From positions 372,001-436,000 of the forward strand of contig JAEWKA010000002.1 of NCBI GenBank assembly GCA_023386265.1: a DNA stretch of 64,000 bases, read 5' to 3'. The notes under the pieces were generated by a model. That model ran no database searches, was not told the DNA's origin, and saw only the letters and a program-made list of their open reading frames with translations. The translations under genes were made by a program, and so were the position numbers. The number at the start of each line of letters is the position of its first letter. Position 1 is the first letter of the stretch. Source of the DNA: Bacillota bacterium (GTDB lineage Bacteria; Bacillota; Clostridia; Oscillospirales; Oscillospiraceae). Below are positions 1 through 8,656 of this stretch, piece after piece.

Positions 1-104
1 CGTGTCAATAACATTTGAAATGTATGTAACGTTTAATATATTGGAGGGGTCAATATTGTACAGTTATCACAATACTTAATATTTAATTCGGCTTTAAGTT
101 GTGA

Positions 105-133
105 TTGACTTTATCGAATTAAATTCTTATAAT
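105..133 (+). promoter_or_regulatory. Sigma-A-type promoter upstream of the YfcC-type gene
   Basis: TTGACT (105-110) and TATAAT (128-133) are separated by exactly 17 bp and lie about 70 bp upstream of the first gene. This is a near-consensus vegetative promoter. The first 100 bases of the window hold nothing else I recognise. Confidence 0.75.
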
Positions 134-202
134 AATTTCTAATAGCAAATAATGACAACATATCAAATTCGGTGAGGAAAACGACTGAGCTTGGAGGACG
201 CC

Positions 203-1684
203 ATGGCAGAAAATACGCGCGAAGAAGCATCCATAAAAATCGGAAAAAGAACATTTATAATTGCTTTTTCCATTCTTCTTCTGCTGATAATCACCGTAGG
301 AATATTGACGCGGGTGGTTCCGACGGGCAGCTATGCCCGACAAATCGTTGATGGAAAGGAGATACTCGTACAAAATTCTTTCCAGTTTACGGAGGTCGCG
401 AGACTACCTGTTTACCGTTGGTTCACAGCTCCTGTGGAGGTGCTGGGTAGCTCTGACGGCGCGGTTATCATAGTCATCATTTTCTTCCTCCTTGCCGTAA
501 GCATAGCGTTTTCACTCTTAGAAAAAAGCCATATCATGTCGCTTTTTATCTCTAAAATAGTCAAGAAATTCAGCAATATGAAATACCTGCTGATGGCGAT
601 TATTGTGTTTTTCTTTATGCTTCTCGGGGCTGTACTTGGAACCTTTGAGGAAAATATTGCCTTGGTGCCTATAATTATCGCGCTTTCCTACTGTCTCGGC
701 TGGGATTCGCTCGTGGGTCTGGGCATGAGCATGCTTGCCTCCTGCTTTGGCTTTACGGCAGCCATAACAAATCCGTTTTCTATCGCTATAACTCAGGAAA
801 TTTCAGATCTTCCTTTATACTCCGGTTCAGGTTATCGCGTGATTATATTTATCATCTTTTATGCCGTGGTGTTCTTATTCCTTTTTCGATACGCCCGTAA
901 AATCGAAAAAAATCCGGAGAAATCTCTGGTTTACGGAGAGGACGCCTCTCTGCGTGAAAAATATCGGAACATTGATAGCCTGGAACAGGTGCTAAACCAA
1001 AAAACGCCGGAGGAATATAAAAAGCTTAAAACCGCAACCCTTGCTTTCGGGGCTTTTGTGGTGTTGATATTTGCGTCAATCATACTCGCATCTTTTATTT
1101 CCGTACTGTCCGATTTGACTCTTCCGATTATCGGCCTGCTCTTCCTCGTCGGAGGGCTTGTGTCCTCGACTATTGCCGGAATTCCATTCAAGGAAAGAAT
1201 GAAAATCATAGGCAGGGCAATCGTCGGCATAGCTCCGGGAATTATCTTGATTCTAATGGCGATGAGCGTTAAATTTATTATCAGCCAGGGCGGAATCATG
1301 GACACCATCCTTTACTACACCGCTACTGCGATAATGTCCACCTCGCCCTATGTGGCTATTCTGCTTATATATGGGCTGATACTCCTGCTTGAGCTGTTTG
1401 TCGGCTCGTCCTCGGCAAAAGCGTTTCTGGTTATGCCTCTTATCGCTCCGCTTTCGGATTTGGTGGGTATCACAAGACAGAGCTCGGTGCTTGCCTTCTG
1501 CTTTGCGGACGGTTTTTCAAACATCATTTATCCGACTAATCCGGTGCTCCTTATATGTCTGGGGCTTACGGTGGTCTCGTATACTAAATGGATGAAATGG
1601 ACAATCAAATTGCAGTTAGTATCGTTAGCCCTTGCCGCGATCTTTTTATTCATCAGTGTTGCAATTAATTATGGGCCATTTTAA
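203..1684 (+). CDS. YfcC/DcuC-like anaerobic C4-dicarboxylate or amino-acid carrier
   Basis: This is a 493-residue polytopic membrane protein with about 12 hydrophobic segments, of the YfcC / C4-dicarboxylate anaerobic carrier superfamily. Known relatives move dicarboxylates or basic amino acids. The substrate cannot be read from the sequence. The ATG at 203 is preferred over an in-frame TTG at 191 because GGAGG (193-197) sits 5 bp upstream of the ATG. The segment with SSSAKAF near residue 400 and the conserved NPFSIAI and YPTNPVLL stretches fit the family. An M20 peptidase follows after 24 bp in the same direction. YfcC-type carriers are often paired with amidohydrolases or peptidases, so joint uptake and hydrolysis of small amides or peptides is a reasonable inference. 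Confidence 0.85.
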   Translation: MAENTREEASIKIGKRTFIIAFSILLLLIITVGILTRVVPTGSYARQIVDGKEILVQNSFQFTEVARLPVYRWFTAPVEVLGSSDGAVIIVIIFFLLAVSIAFSLLEKSHIMSLFISKIVKKFSNMKYLLMAIIVFFFMLLGAVLGTFEENIALVPIIIALSYCLGWDSLVGLGMSMLASCFGFTAAITNPFSIAITQEISDLPLYSGSGYRVIIFIIFYAVVFLFLFRYARKIEKNPEKSLVYGEDASLREKYRNIDSLEQVLNQKTPEEYKKLKTATLAFGAFVVLIFASIILASFISVLSDLTLPIIGLLFLVGGLVSSTIAGIPFKERMKIIGRAIVGIAPGIILILMAMSVKFIISQGGIMDTILYYTATAIMSTSPYVAILLIYGLILLLELFVGSSSAKAFLVMPLIAPLSDLVGITRQSSVLAFCFADGFSNIIYPTNPVLLICLGLTVVSYTKWMKWTIKLQLVSLALAAIFLFISVAINYGPF

Positions 1685-1708
1685 ATTACATAGAAAGCCG
1701 GTGCTAAG

Positions 1709-3163
1709 TTGCTCTGGATACTTTATATATGCATCGTTTTAATCATAGCGTTGGTCTTGATAATCGCAATAAAAACCCGCAATTTCAAACCTGTCGAGCT
1801 TGTATGCGACAGCAGCTATGTAGAATCAAATGATCTTGCGGGCCCCTCGAAGCTCGCGGACGCCGTCCGTATTCCGACGATATCCTATATCGAAGCCGGA
1901 AAAATGGACGAGGAGGCCTTTAGAAGCTTTCATCAATTACTGGAAAAGCAGTTCTCTCTCGTCCACAAGTGCTGCGAAAAGACCGTTATCAATGAATACA
2001 GCCTTGTTTATTGCTTAAAAACGAAAAATCCGCATCCGGCGGAAAAACCAATTCTTATCACCGCGCACATGGACGTCGTACCTGTCGAGGACGGCACCGA
2101 GGACGACTGGACAAAGCAGCCTTATAGCGGTGAAATTTCCGATGGCATCGTCTGGGGGCGCGGCACACTTGACACCAAGGTGCATCTCATCGGCGCTTTG
2201 GAAGCCATGGAACGCCTCCTCGAAAAGGGTTTTTCTCCGGCGCGGGATATTTATCTGGCTTTTGGCCATGACGAGGAGATTAACGGTGAAGCAGGCGCGC
2301 TCAAGATAGCAGAATATTTCAAAAACGAAGGACTTGAGTTTGATTTCGTTCTGGATGAAGGCGGCTGCGCCATAACAAATGTGCTCCAAGGAATAGAAAA
2401 ACCCATAGCTATGGTCGGCGTCGGAGAAAAGGGCTTTGCCAACATCCGTCTGTCGGTGACGATGGACGGCGGACACGCCTCAATGCCCGCGCCGCATACA
2501 TCACTGGGTGTTCTGGCAAAGGCGCTCTGCCTTCTGGAGGAGCATCCCTTCAAGCCGCGCATTATTACGTGTACGAAGGATTTTCTTTTGAGAATCGGGC
2601 CGTACATGAAGGGCATTAACCGTGTGGTGCTGGCTAATCTCTGGATTTTCAAGCCGCTGTTTTTGCTGATGTTTTCGAAAACGAACACCGGAAGCGCACT
2701 GCTCCGGACGACTATGGCCGTTACTATGGCGCAGGGCAGTCCCGCTCCAAATGTTGTTCCGCAAAAATCTTCGGCCTTTGTGAACTGCCGCATCCTGCCG
2801 GGTGAAAACGGGGAAATGCTGCTTAACCACATGAAAAAAACCCTCAAGGATCTGCCCGTAATGCTCGAGCCTATCGCGCTGGACGATCCTTCCGCTCTCT
2901 CGCCCTGCGATTGCAGCGCCTATCGTTTAATCGAGAGCTTAATCTACGATTTCTGCGGCGATGTCATCGTTGTGCCATATCTCGTCATGGCGAGCACGGA
3001 CGCGAGAAAATATGAAGCAGTCTGTAAAAACATCTACCGCTTCACACCGTATATCATCGACAACGAGGATATCGGGAAGATACATGGAACCAACGAAAAC
3101 ATAAGCGTTGCAAACGTCAACCGCTGCATTGATTTCTTCACCGCTCTCATGAAGAGACTATAA
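1709..3163 (+). CDS. Membrane-anchored M20 family metallopeptidase (carboxypeptidase S-like)
   Basis: 484 residues. The N-terminus is a single membrane anchor (about residues 1-22), followed by an M20 di-zinc peptidase domain. Visible metal-ligand motifs are TAHMD (His about 120), GTLDTK (Asp about 155) and HDEE (Glu about 189-190), with the dimerisation or lid insert around 250-370. The length matches the CPS1/Pm20d1-like group of about 480-500 residues, which hydrolyses or condenses N-acyl amino acids and dipeptides. The start is a TTG at 1709 with only a weak upstream ribosome binding site. It lies 24 bp behind the YfcC-like carrier, so the two are probably one transcript. The catalytic domain should be extracellular or membrane-proximal. 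Confidence 0.85.
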   Translation: MLWILYICIVLIIALVLIIAIKTRNFKPVELVCDSSYVESNDLAGPSKLADAVRIPTISYIEAGKMDEEAFRSFHQLLEKQFSLVHKCCEKTVINEYSLVYCLKTKNPHPAEKPILITAHMDVVPVEDGTEDDWTKQPYSGEISDGIVWGRGTLDTKVHLIGALEAMERLLEKGFSPARDIYLAFGHDEEINGEAGALKIAEYFKNEGLEFDFVLDEGGCAITNVLQGIEKPIAMVGVGEKGFANIRLSVTMDGGHASMPAPHTSLGVLAKALCLLEEHPFKPRIITCTKDFLLRIGPYMKGINRVVLANLWIFKPLFLLMFSKTNTGSALLRTTMAVTMAQGSPAPNVVPQKSSAFVNCRILPGENGEMLLNHMKKTLKDLPVMLEPIALDDPSALSPCDCSAYRLIESLIYDFCGDVIVVPYLVMASTDARKYEAVCKNIYRFTPYIIDNEDIGKIHGTNENISVANVNRCIDFFTALMKRL

Positions 3164-3179
3164 AAAGGATAGAAAACTC

Positions 3180-3244
3180 CACCCCGTAAGCAGTTGCGGA
3201 CAGGCGTTGCCTTATCCGGCTTTTTGCGGGGCGGAACTTTTTTG
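3180..3244 (+). terminator. Probable intrinsic terminator after the carrier-peptidase operon
   Basis: Nested complementarity CCCCG (3182-3186) with CGGGG (3227-3231) and TAAG with CTTA inside it is followed by a T-run at 3238-3243. The loop is long, so this is a moderate call. Confidence 0.45.
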
Positions 3245-3272
3245 CTTTTTGCAATCTATGCTTCTTTAAAAA

Positions 3273-3380
3273 TTAACGGTTTCGTAAAAAGCGTATAAGT
3301 ATCCAAATCAGCCATAGACCGCCTGTACAAATTACGAGCACAAAGTCAATAACAAGTCCAAAAGTACTGCGTTTTTTCAT
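3273..3380 (-). CDS. Small single-pass membrane peptide (35 aa)
   Basis: A 35-codon reading frame with a perfect AGGAGG (3390-3395 on the complement) 9 bp before ATG 3380. The peptide starts with a basic stretch (MKKRS), has one hydrophobic span of about 18-20 residues containing GGLWLIW, and ends in basic RFLRNR. That is the charge layout of a one-span inner-membrane micropeptide. An ATG at 3389 is in frame but directly abuts the ribosome binding site, so 3380 is preferred. I do not recognise a function. Free-standing small membrane proteins of this shape include toxins and regulators of membrane complexes, but nothing here decides between them. Confidence 0.6.
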   Translation of the reverse strand: MKKRSTFGLVIDFVLVICTGGLWLIWILIRFLRNR

Positions 3381-3492
3381 TTTATACATCCTCCTATTTG
3401 TTTTTGAGTCGATACTTCTCAGCTCGTTTCTCATAATAGGAAATGCAATTTGTGCGAGGCTTTTATTAAATTGCGCCTTATGTAATTGTATA

Positions 3493-3542
3493 AATAACAG
3501 ACATCGCTGACTACAATTATGTAATCAGCGATGTCTGTTATT
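3493..3542. repeat. Perfect inverted repeat, 18-bp arms
   Basis: Arms 3493-3510 and 3525-3542 are exact reverse complements around a 14-base centre that itself has TAC/GTA pairing. It lies between the 35-aa membrane peptide and the convergent end of the YkvA-like gene. There is no long T-run, so it may be a weak terminator of the YkvA-like gene (reading the minus strand) or a stand-alone palindromic element. Confidence 0.6.
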
Positions 3543-3599
3543 AAGCTATGTTCGAATCTAATCTACAGATTGATTTTCACCAGCATGTTAAATCATATA

Positions 3600-4031
3600 T
3601 TAAATTTCATCTATAACTTGCTTATTGTTCTCAACTCTCCACTTTTTATATTCCTCAAGATCAGAGCTAATTGACTTTAATACCCAACTTAGTAAAGCTA
3701 TATCATCGATGTAGCCAACCACAGGTATGTTATCTGGAAGTATATCAATAGGTGATATAATATAAACCAATGTTGAAACTATACTGATAATCGTGCCTAT
3801 AGGTATGTCGGTATATTCTTTTTTTATATAGCTTCTAACCAAAGAGACCATGCAAGCTATATCACTTAGATATTTACCGATAAAAGGTACTAACTTTAAC
3901 TTCTTTTCAAGTCTTTGGACAAATCTCTCAAATTTGTCCTCATCTTCAATCGTCGATTTTGCTTCTTCGTTATAAGGTTCCAGTGCTTTTTCAAGTTTTT
4001 CTTCAGTAAATATTTCATTAGCCTTTTCCAT
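3600..4031 (-). CDS. YkvA-like DUF1232 membrane-associated protein
   Basis: 143 residues with a charged, helical N-terminal half (about 1-60) and a C-terminal DUF1232 domain (about 80-130). The hallmark PIDILPDNIP followed by GYIDDIALL is clearly visible, so the family assignment is secure. The family's function is unknown. Members are small proteins with one or two hydrophobic helices, often next to stress or membrane genes. The ATG at 4031 has AAGGAG 8 bp upstream. The gene is monocistronic: a palindromic terminator at 4205-4247 separates it from the upstream gene on the same strand. Confidence 0.85.
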   Translation of the reverse strand: MEKANEIFTEEKLEKALEPYNEEAKSTIEDEDKFERFVQRLEKKLKLVPFIGKYLSDIACMVSLVRSYIKKEYTDIPIGTIISIVSTLVYIISPIDILPDNIPVVGYIDDIALLSWVLKSISSDLEEYKKWRVENNKQVIDEI

Positions 4032-4204
4032 TTGAATTCTCCTTAAATTTAATTTTTCATTACACGCCTTGTAATTTTCGCGAGTAATTCTTAACGCGCC
4101 GCGCGTGTCGCGGATACGGTTGTTGCGTTACAGGAGCCGTTCTTTATCCTTACTATATCCCCAATTCTTGCATTTGGCCAGTTTTTTCGACAAATTGAAA
4201 TATA

Positions 4205-4247
4205 AACTCAAACCAACTTGAACCTCAGGTTCAAGTTGGTTTGAGTT
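4205..4247 (-). terminator. Long perfect palindrome, likely terminator of the LOR/SDH-like gene
   Basis: Two 21-bp arms (4205-4225 and 4227-4247) are perfect reverse complements around a single central base, beginning 2 bases after the stop of the upstream minus-strand gene. On the minus strand the hairpin is followed by a T-rich stretch (TTTATATTTC). Confidence 0.75.
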
Positions 4248-4248
4248 G

Positions 4249-5340
4249 CTAAATCACATTTAAACTCCGCGCGGTATTTATCAGGAAATCTTGCACATTC
4301 GTCACAATGCTGTTGACGCTGAGGCTCCCTCTATCACGCAGCTTGCCCACGGCAAACTCTGAAATGTCCACTGTATAGAAGTATACGGGGCGAAGTTTGC
4401 CATCTTTAATGTGCCACGAGGGCGTCATGTTTCCTGTTGCAATTGTATGTAGCTGGGTCGCGAGAGCAATTACGGTTGTGGCCTGCATGATGTGCTTTCT
4501 CATTGCGTCCTGCGCGTCGTAGACGCTTGCGATAACCCCGGGGAGAGGGCCGTCGTCCCTTATGGAACCCGCAAGCACCAGCGGCACTTTGTTTTTCACG
4601 CACGATGATATAATACCATTTTGCGACGGGTTTTCCGCAATAAAGTTTTCGATTGAGCCCGCTTTTCTTACGCGGTTTATCGTTTCAAGATGGTTATAAT
4701 GACCGTTATACTGCAGTTCCTTCGTGTAAATGTCCTGACCGAGACCCGTATTGAAAATGCCGGCCTCCACGTCGTGCGTGGCGAGGGCGTTGCCCGCGAA
4801 AAGCGCGTTAACATAGCCGTTGGCGACTAGACCGGACATGGCTCTTCTGGAATCATAGTCAAACGCCACGGCGGGACCCAGCACCCAGACTATGTTTCCG
4901 TTGTCACGGTCGTGCCTCAAAATTTCATATAGCTCGTCATAATCTCTGGAATATGAGGATTCTCTGGATTTGCCGGTACGGAAGGCAAAATTTTGCGCCT
5001 TGCCCTGAGCGTCTGTATCCTGAAATGCCGTAAAATCGATGAAAACACCGTTGGACATGTCCTCCTCGCGACCGATAACGATGCTATCGCCCTTTTTGAC
5101 TCTTCTTGCCTCGGTGGCAACAGGTCTGCCGTCTTTTATAACGACGACGCAGTCCATCCTCGGAGCGTCGATGAGCTGCCAGACACCGTCAAGCTTGAAA
5201 TATTCGGGGTATATATTCGTCGCGTAAAAATCATCGGGTAGGATACCGTCCTCGGGGGCAGGCTCAATATGAACGTTTGGCGCTGAGCAGAATTCTTTCC
5301 TGCTGAAATCGGGCGTTTTATATTCAGGCAAAGTAAACAA
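4249..5340 (-). CDS. LOR/SDH-type NAD-binding enzyme (TIGR00300-like, ornithine cyclodeaminase-like)
   Basis: 363 residues. The N-terminal region (about 1-100, with APEDG, FYATNIYPEYF and DCVVV) and the C-terminal Rossmann-like part (about 145-330, with VWVLGPAVAFD, NALFAGNALATHDVE, TGLGQDIYT and LVLAGSIRDDGPLP) match the LOR/SDH / TIGR00300 family as I know it. That family includes an archaeal ornithine cyclodeaminase and the C-terminal half of cyanobacterial AgrE/ArgZ. NAD-dependent ornithine or related amino-acid chemistry is therefore likely but not proven. ATG 5349 directly abuts its GAGAGG, so the in-frame TTG at 5340, 9 bp away, is the better start. The gene appears to be transcribed alone. 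Confidence 0.7.
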   Translation of the reverse strand: MFTLPEYKTPDFSRKEFCSAPNVHIEPAPEDGILPDDFYATNIYPEYFKLDGVWQLIDAPRMDCVVVIKDGRPVATEARRVKKGDSIVIGREEDMSNGVFIDFTAFQDTDAQGKAQNFAFRTGKSRESSYSRDYDELYEILRHDRDNGNIVWVLGPAVAFDYDSRRAMSGLVANGYVNALFAGNALATHDVEAGIFNTGLGQDIYTKELQYNGHYNHLETINRVRKAGSIENFIAENPSQNGIISSCVKNKVPLVLAGSIRDDGPLPGVIASVYDAQDAMRKHIMQATTVIALATQLHTIATGNMTPSWHIKDGKLRPVYFYTVDISEFAVGKLRDRGSLSVNSIVTNVQDFLINTARSLNVI

Positions 5341-5439
5341 ACAAATCATCCTCTCAAAACCAGTTAAAAGCTTACCTTCAGATTATTACATATATTACAA
5401 AGTTTTTCAATCGCATTTAATTACCGCAATTCATAAAGG

Positions 5440-5464
5440 AAAAAGCGACCTAATTAAGGCCGCT
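5440..5464 (-). terminator. Intrinsic terminator of the Cys-rich gene
   Basis: On the minus strand AGCGGCCT pairs with AGGTCGCT (5464-5457 with 5451-5444, one G-T pair) with a 5-base loop, followed by TTTTT. It lies about 40 bases after the stop at 5506. Confidence 0.65.
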
Positions 5465-5505
5465 CCTCCTTGCGTATATGAAAATTATGCGCTGAGTATT
5501 AAAAT

Positions 5506-6054
5506 CTATTTCCAAATAGAATCATGTGGAATAATTTTCTGGAGACATATGCTGTCGCCCATTTTTATGCTTTTTAGCAGCTCCACATCGACTTCGCAAC
5601 CAAAGGCTTTTTCGAAAAGAACTTTGCTATAGCCGATTGTGCAATGACACCATGCAGCAGATTCCAATTTCTCCACTTCGGCAAGCATCGGGCAAGGGCA
5701 GAACATGAATTGCAGATAGAGTTCACCGTTTGAGACGTATAGCCCTGCCGCCTTTGCTTTGTCATGGCTTGCAAACTCTTCCAGATTTGACGAGGAGTCA
5801 ACTAGCTCTTTCAGCAGAGCGAATTTATCGTCCATTCCGTATCCGCATTGGCAGCTCATTCTAATTTGCTTTACTTCAGCCCTGTCAAAGCGGTTTTCCA
5901 ATCTGCTCATGGTGGCATTCACCCATGCCGCATTATCCTCAGAAGACGCCTGCCCGTTAACTCCATATACGATTTTTGCGGCTGTTTCATCGTTGCTTAC
6001 AGCGTTTACAGCGCCGAAAATCACTTGCTCTTGAATTTTCCTTATATCAAACAT
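5506..6054 (-). CDS. Cys-rich conserved hypothetical protein (possible DUF6144-type)
   Basis: 182 residues, no signal peptide or membrane span. Three cysteine clusters are visible: SCQCGYG (about residue 70), FCPCPML (about 133) and WCHCT (about 151). This pattern suggests metal or Fe-S binding, although the spacing is not that of a classical ferredoxin. It resembles a small uncharacterised clostridial family that I tentatively equate with DUF6144. Start: ATG 6054 has GAGG 7 bp upstream, better than in-frame TTG 6072 or ATG 6066. About 240 bp of leader precedes it. That leader carries its own promoter, a 7-codon reading frame and an attenuator-like terminator, so expression is likely controlled in the 5' leader. 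Confidence 0.65.
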   Translation of the reverse strand: MFDIRKIQEQVIFGAVNAVSNDETAAKIVYGVNGQASSEDNAAWVNATMSRLENRFDRAEVKQIRMSCQCGYGMDDKFALLKELVDSSSNLEEFASHDKAKAAGLYVSNGELYLQFMFCPCPMLAEVEKLESAAWCHCTIGYSKVLFEKAFGCEVDVELLKSIKMGDSICLQKIIPHDSIWK

Positions 6055-6103
6055 AATAAACCTCATTTTCAAAATTAATTGTGAAAGTGGTTTAGAATAT
6101 ATG

Positions 6104-6151
6104 AAAAAAGCACACCAAAACAGTGTGCGGCATTAAGGGCATTTCCACACA
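6104..6151 (-). promoter_or_regulatory. Attenuator: terminator plus competing antiterminator in the leader
   Basis: Reading the minus strand, GCACAC (6128-6123) pairs with GTGTGC (6115-6110) and is followed by TTTTTT (6109-6104), an intrinsic terminator. Just upstream, TGTGTGG (6151-6145) can instead pair with CCGCACA (6130-6124, one G-T pair). This uses the same bases as the terminator's 5' arm, so the two hairpins exclude each other. The arrangement lies between a promoter at about 6300 and the gene starting at 6054. Confidence 0.6.
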
Positions 6152-6234
6152 GCTTCTCCACCATTCACTATTATTTAAACGTATAACAAATAAAGGCTAT
6201 ACTAAATAGCCGGATTAATTGTTCCATTTAAAAA

Positions 6235-6258
6235 TTAGCGATAGATCGGATCAAGCAT
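6235..6258 (-). CDS. Putative 7-residue leader peptide
   Basis: A short frame encoding MLDPIYR ends in TAA and has AAAGGG 10 bp upstream of ATG 6258. It is the first start codon after the promoter at 6292-6320 and precedes the attenuator at 6104-6151. By analogy with leader-peptide attenuation, ribosome position on this frame could set terminator choice. A chance frame this short is possible. Confidence 0.4.
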   Translation of the reverse strand: MLDPIYR

Positions 6259-6291
6259 GTATGTACTTCCCTTTCGATATTGATATGTTGT

Positions 6292-6320
6292 ATTTTACCA
6301 TATGGAAAGGATATTGTCTA
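6292..6320 (-). promoter_or_regulatory. Extended -10 promoter for the leader and Cys-rich gene
   Basis: On the minus strand TAGACA (6320-6315), 17 bp spacer, TGG-TAAAAT (6300-6292) with the extended -10 TG. Expected transcription start is near 6285, giving a leader of roughly 230 nt before ATG 6054. Confidence 0.65.
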
Positions 6321-6420
6321 ATGAATTTTGGAGAGTGGTATTCGAAATTGTCTTGAACTAAAGTCTCATTTGGATTAAACTGACTGTACAGTCCACACAC
6401 GTCTGAGGAGAAATTACTAA

Positions 6421-8583
6421 ATGGAAATCGAAAAAATGATTGGAATTCTGGCTAAAGAGTTTTCACAAAAACCCGAACATATAAAAAACATAATATCGCT
6501 CATCGATGAGGGCAACACCATACCCTTTATTGCTCGCTATCGAAAAGAGTTGCACGGAACGATGGACGACCAACTTATCAGAGAAATCGCCGACAGGCTG
6601 CAATACCTTCGCAATTTAGACAAGCGCAGGGAAGAGGTCAGCTCCTCAATCGAAGCGCAGGGAAAACTTACGGAAGAGCTTATTTCCGCCATTCAAAACG
6701 CGGCTACGCTCTCGGAGCTGGAGGACATCTATCGTCCGTATAAGCAAAAGCGCCGCACAAGGGCGACTATCGCGCGTGAAAAAGGGCTTGAGCCGCTCGC
6801 CGAGCTGCTTTTCGCTCAGAATATAATAAACGGCAGTCTCGAGGAACTTGCCCAGCCCTATATAGATACCGAAAAGGGTGTTGCGAGCGTCGAGGAAGCT
6901 CTTGCCGGCGCTTCGGACATCATAGCAGAGGACATTTCGGACAATGCCGAAATCCGCAAAAGCCTAAAAGAGCTGATTAACGCGAGGGCATATCTTGTTT
7001 CGACGGCGACAAAAGACGAAGACTCCGTTTACAGGCTATATTACGATTTTAAAGAGCTTGTTAGTAGGCTCCAAAGCCACAGAATTCTTGCTATCAACCG
7101 CGGGGAAAAGGAAAACTATCTTAAGGTGAGCCTTGTTCTGGACGAGGTTTCGGCCTTGGACACCGTAAAACGCCACGCCGTCCGTCCGGGGAGCATCTCG
7201 AGCGATTTTGTGGCCTCAGCCGCCGAAGATGCTTATGCAAGGCTGATTTTTCCGTCCATCGAGCGTGAAGTGCGAAATGACCTCACAGATGCTGCATCTG
7301 AACAGGCAATAAAAATGTTCGGACTCAACCTTAAGCCGCTTTTAATGCAGCCTCCGGTTAAAAACAAGGTAACGCTGGGCTTTGACCCCGCATATCGGAC
7401 GGGGTGCAAAATCGCTGTTGTTGATGGAACGGGAAAGGTTTTGGAAACCGGTGTCGTCTATCCTACACCGCCGCACAATAAGACCGAGGAAGCAAAACAG
7501 ACTCTGACGCGAATGATAAAACAGTACGGTGTCGAGGCTATTTCAATCGGCAACGGCACGGCTTCAAAGGAATCGGAGATTTTCGTTGCAGGCTTAATAA
7601 AGGAGCTACCCAATGTCGCCTATATGATGGTAAATGAGGCGGGAGCCTCCGTCTATTCCGCATCAAAGCTCGGCGCACAGGAATTTCCTGACTTTGACGT
7701 TTCCCTGCGTTCCGCCGTTTCCATAGCCAGACGGCTTCAGGACCCTCTTGCGGAGCTTGTCAAAATCGACCCGAAATCTATAGGTGTCGGGCAGTACCAG
7801 CACGATATGCCCGAAGCAAGGCTGGATGAAACTTTGAACGGCGTTGTAGAGGATTGCGTCAACGCGGTAGGGGTCGACCTAAACACAGCCTCGGCCTCGC
7901 TACTCGCGAGAGTTTCGGGCTTGAGCACTGCGTCCGCGAAAAACATTGTCGCCTTCCGCGAGGAGAACGGTGTGTTCACAGCTAGAAAAACTGTTCAAAA
8001 GGTGCCGAAAATCGGACCTAAGGCCTTTGAGCAGTGCGCGGGCTTCCTCCGCGTTTCGGAAAGCAAGAACATTCTTGACAACACCGGAGTTCACCCCGAA
8101 TCATATGCCGCCGCGGAGAAAATCCTTGAGCTCTGCGGATATACACTAAAAGACGTCGCCGCCGGCAAGGTGCAGGATTTGCGCGAGAGAGTTAAAGCTG
8201 TGACAGCACAAAAGGCAGCGGAATACAGCGGCGTCGGCATACCGACTGTTAACGACATTGTAAACGAACTAGTAAAGCCCGGGCGCGACCCGCGCGACGA
8301 GCTTCCGCCTCCCATGCTTCGCTCGGATGTTATGGATATGAAGGATTTGAAGCCGGGCATGACAATGCGCGGAACAGTGCGGAATGTCATCGATTTCGGT
8401 GTGTTCGTCGATATCGGCGTGCATCAGGACGGGCTTGTGCATATATCTGAATTGTGTGACCGCTATATAAAGCACCCGTCCGAGGTAGTCAAAGTCGGCG
8501 ATGTGGTCGATGCAGTGGTGTTGGGTGTGGATGTTGATAAAAAGCGTATTTCCCTCAGCCTGAAGCAGGCAAAGAAGCAGTAA
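6421..8583 (+). CDS. tex: Tex family RNA-binding transcription accessory protein
   Basis: 720 residues, the usual Tex length. Order: N-terminal helical HTH-like region (about 1-200, containing FIARYRKE and the LEDIYRPYK motif), YqgF/RNase H-like domain (about 318-450, GFDPAYRTGCKIAVVD and GNGTASKE), helix-hairpin-helix repeats (about 480-560), and C-terminal S1 domain (about 645-715, MRGTVRNVIDFGVFVDIG). Tex is a nucleic-acid-binding protein that affects transcription. It acts in the cytoplasm. The ATG is preceded by GAGGAG 10 bp upstream. No co-directional gene lies close upstream. Malic enzyme follows after 73 bp. Confidence 0.95.
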   Translation: MEIEKMIGILAKEFSQKPEHIKNIISLIDEGNTIPFIARYRKELHGTMDDQLIREIADRLQYLRNLDKRREEVSSSIEAQGKLTEELISAIQNAATLSELEDIYRPYKQKRRTRATIAREKGLEPLAELLFAQNIINGSLEELAQPYIDTEKGVASVEEALAGASDIIAEDISDNAEIRKSLKELINARAYLVSTATKDEDSVYRLYYDFKELVSRLQSHRILAINRGEKENYLKVSLVLDEVSALDTVKRHAVRPGSISSDFVASAAEDAYARLIFPSIEREVRNDLTDAASEQAIKMFGLNLKPLLMQPPVKNKVTLGFDPAYRTGCKIAVVDGTGKVLETGVVYPTPPHNKTEEAKQTLTRMIKQYGVEAISIGNGTASKESEIFVAGLIKELPNVAYMMVNEAGASVYSASKLGAQEFPDFDVSLRSAVSIARRLQDPLAELVKIDPKSIGVGQYQHDMPEARLDETLNGVVEDCVNAVGVDLNTASASLLARVSGLSTASAKNIVAFREENGVFTARKTVQKVPKIGPKAFEQCAGFLRVSESKNILDNTGVHPESYAAAEKILELCGYTLKDVAAGKVQDLRERVKAVTAQKAAEYSGVGIPTVNDIVNELVKPGRDPRDELPPPMLRSDVMDMKDLKPGMTMRGTVRNVIDFGVFVDIGVHQDGLVHISELCDRYIKHPSEVVKVGDVVDAVVLGVDVDKKRISLSLKQAKKQ

Positions 8584-8656
8584 ATCCTGCTGGATTTATC
8601 TGGAAAAATATAAACAGCAGTATAAAAATAAACGACATTTAAGGAGCCTTTCAATA

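Noticed and set aside
4040..4204. Possible small gene between the YkvA-like gene and the 4205 palindrome
   Set aside because: No frame with a credible ribosome binding site. The stretch reads as promoter/leader DNA only.
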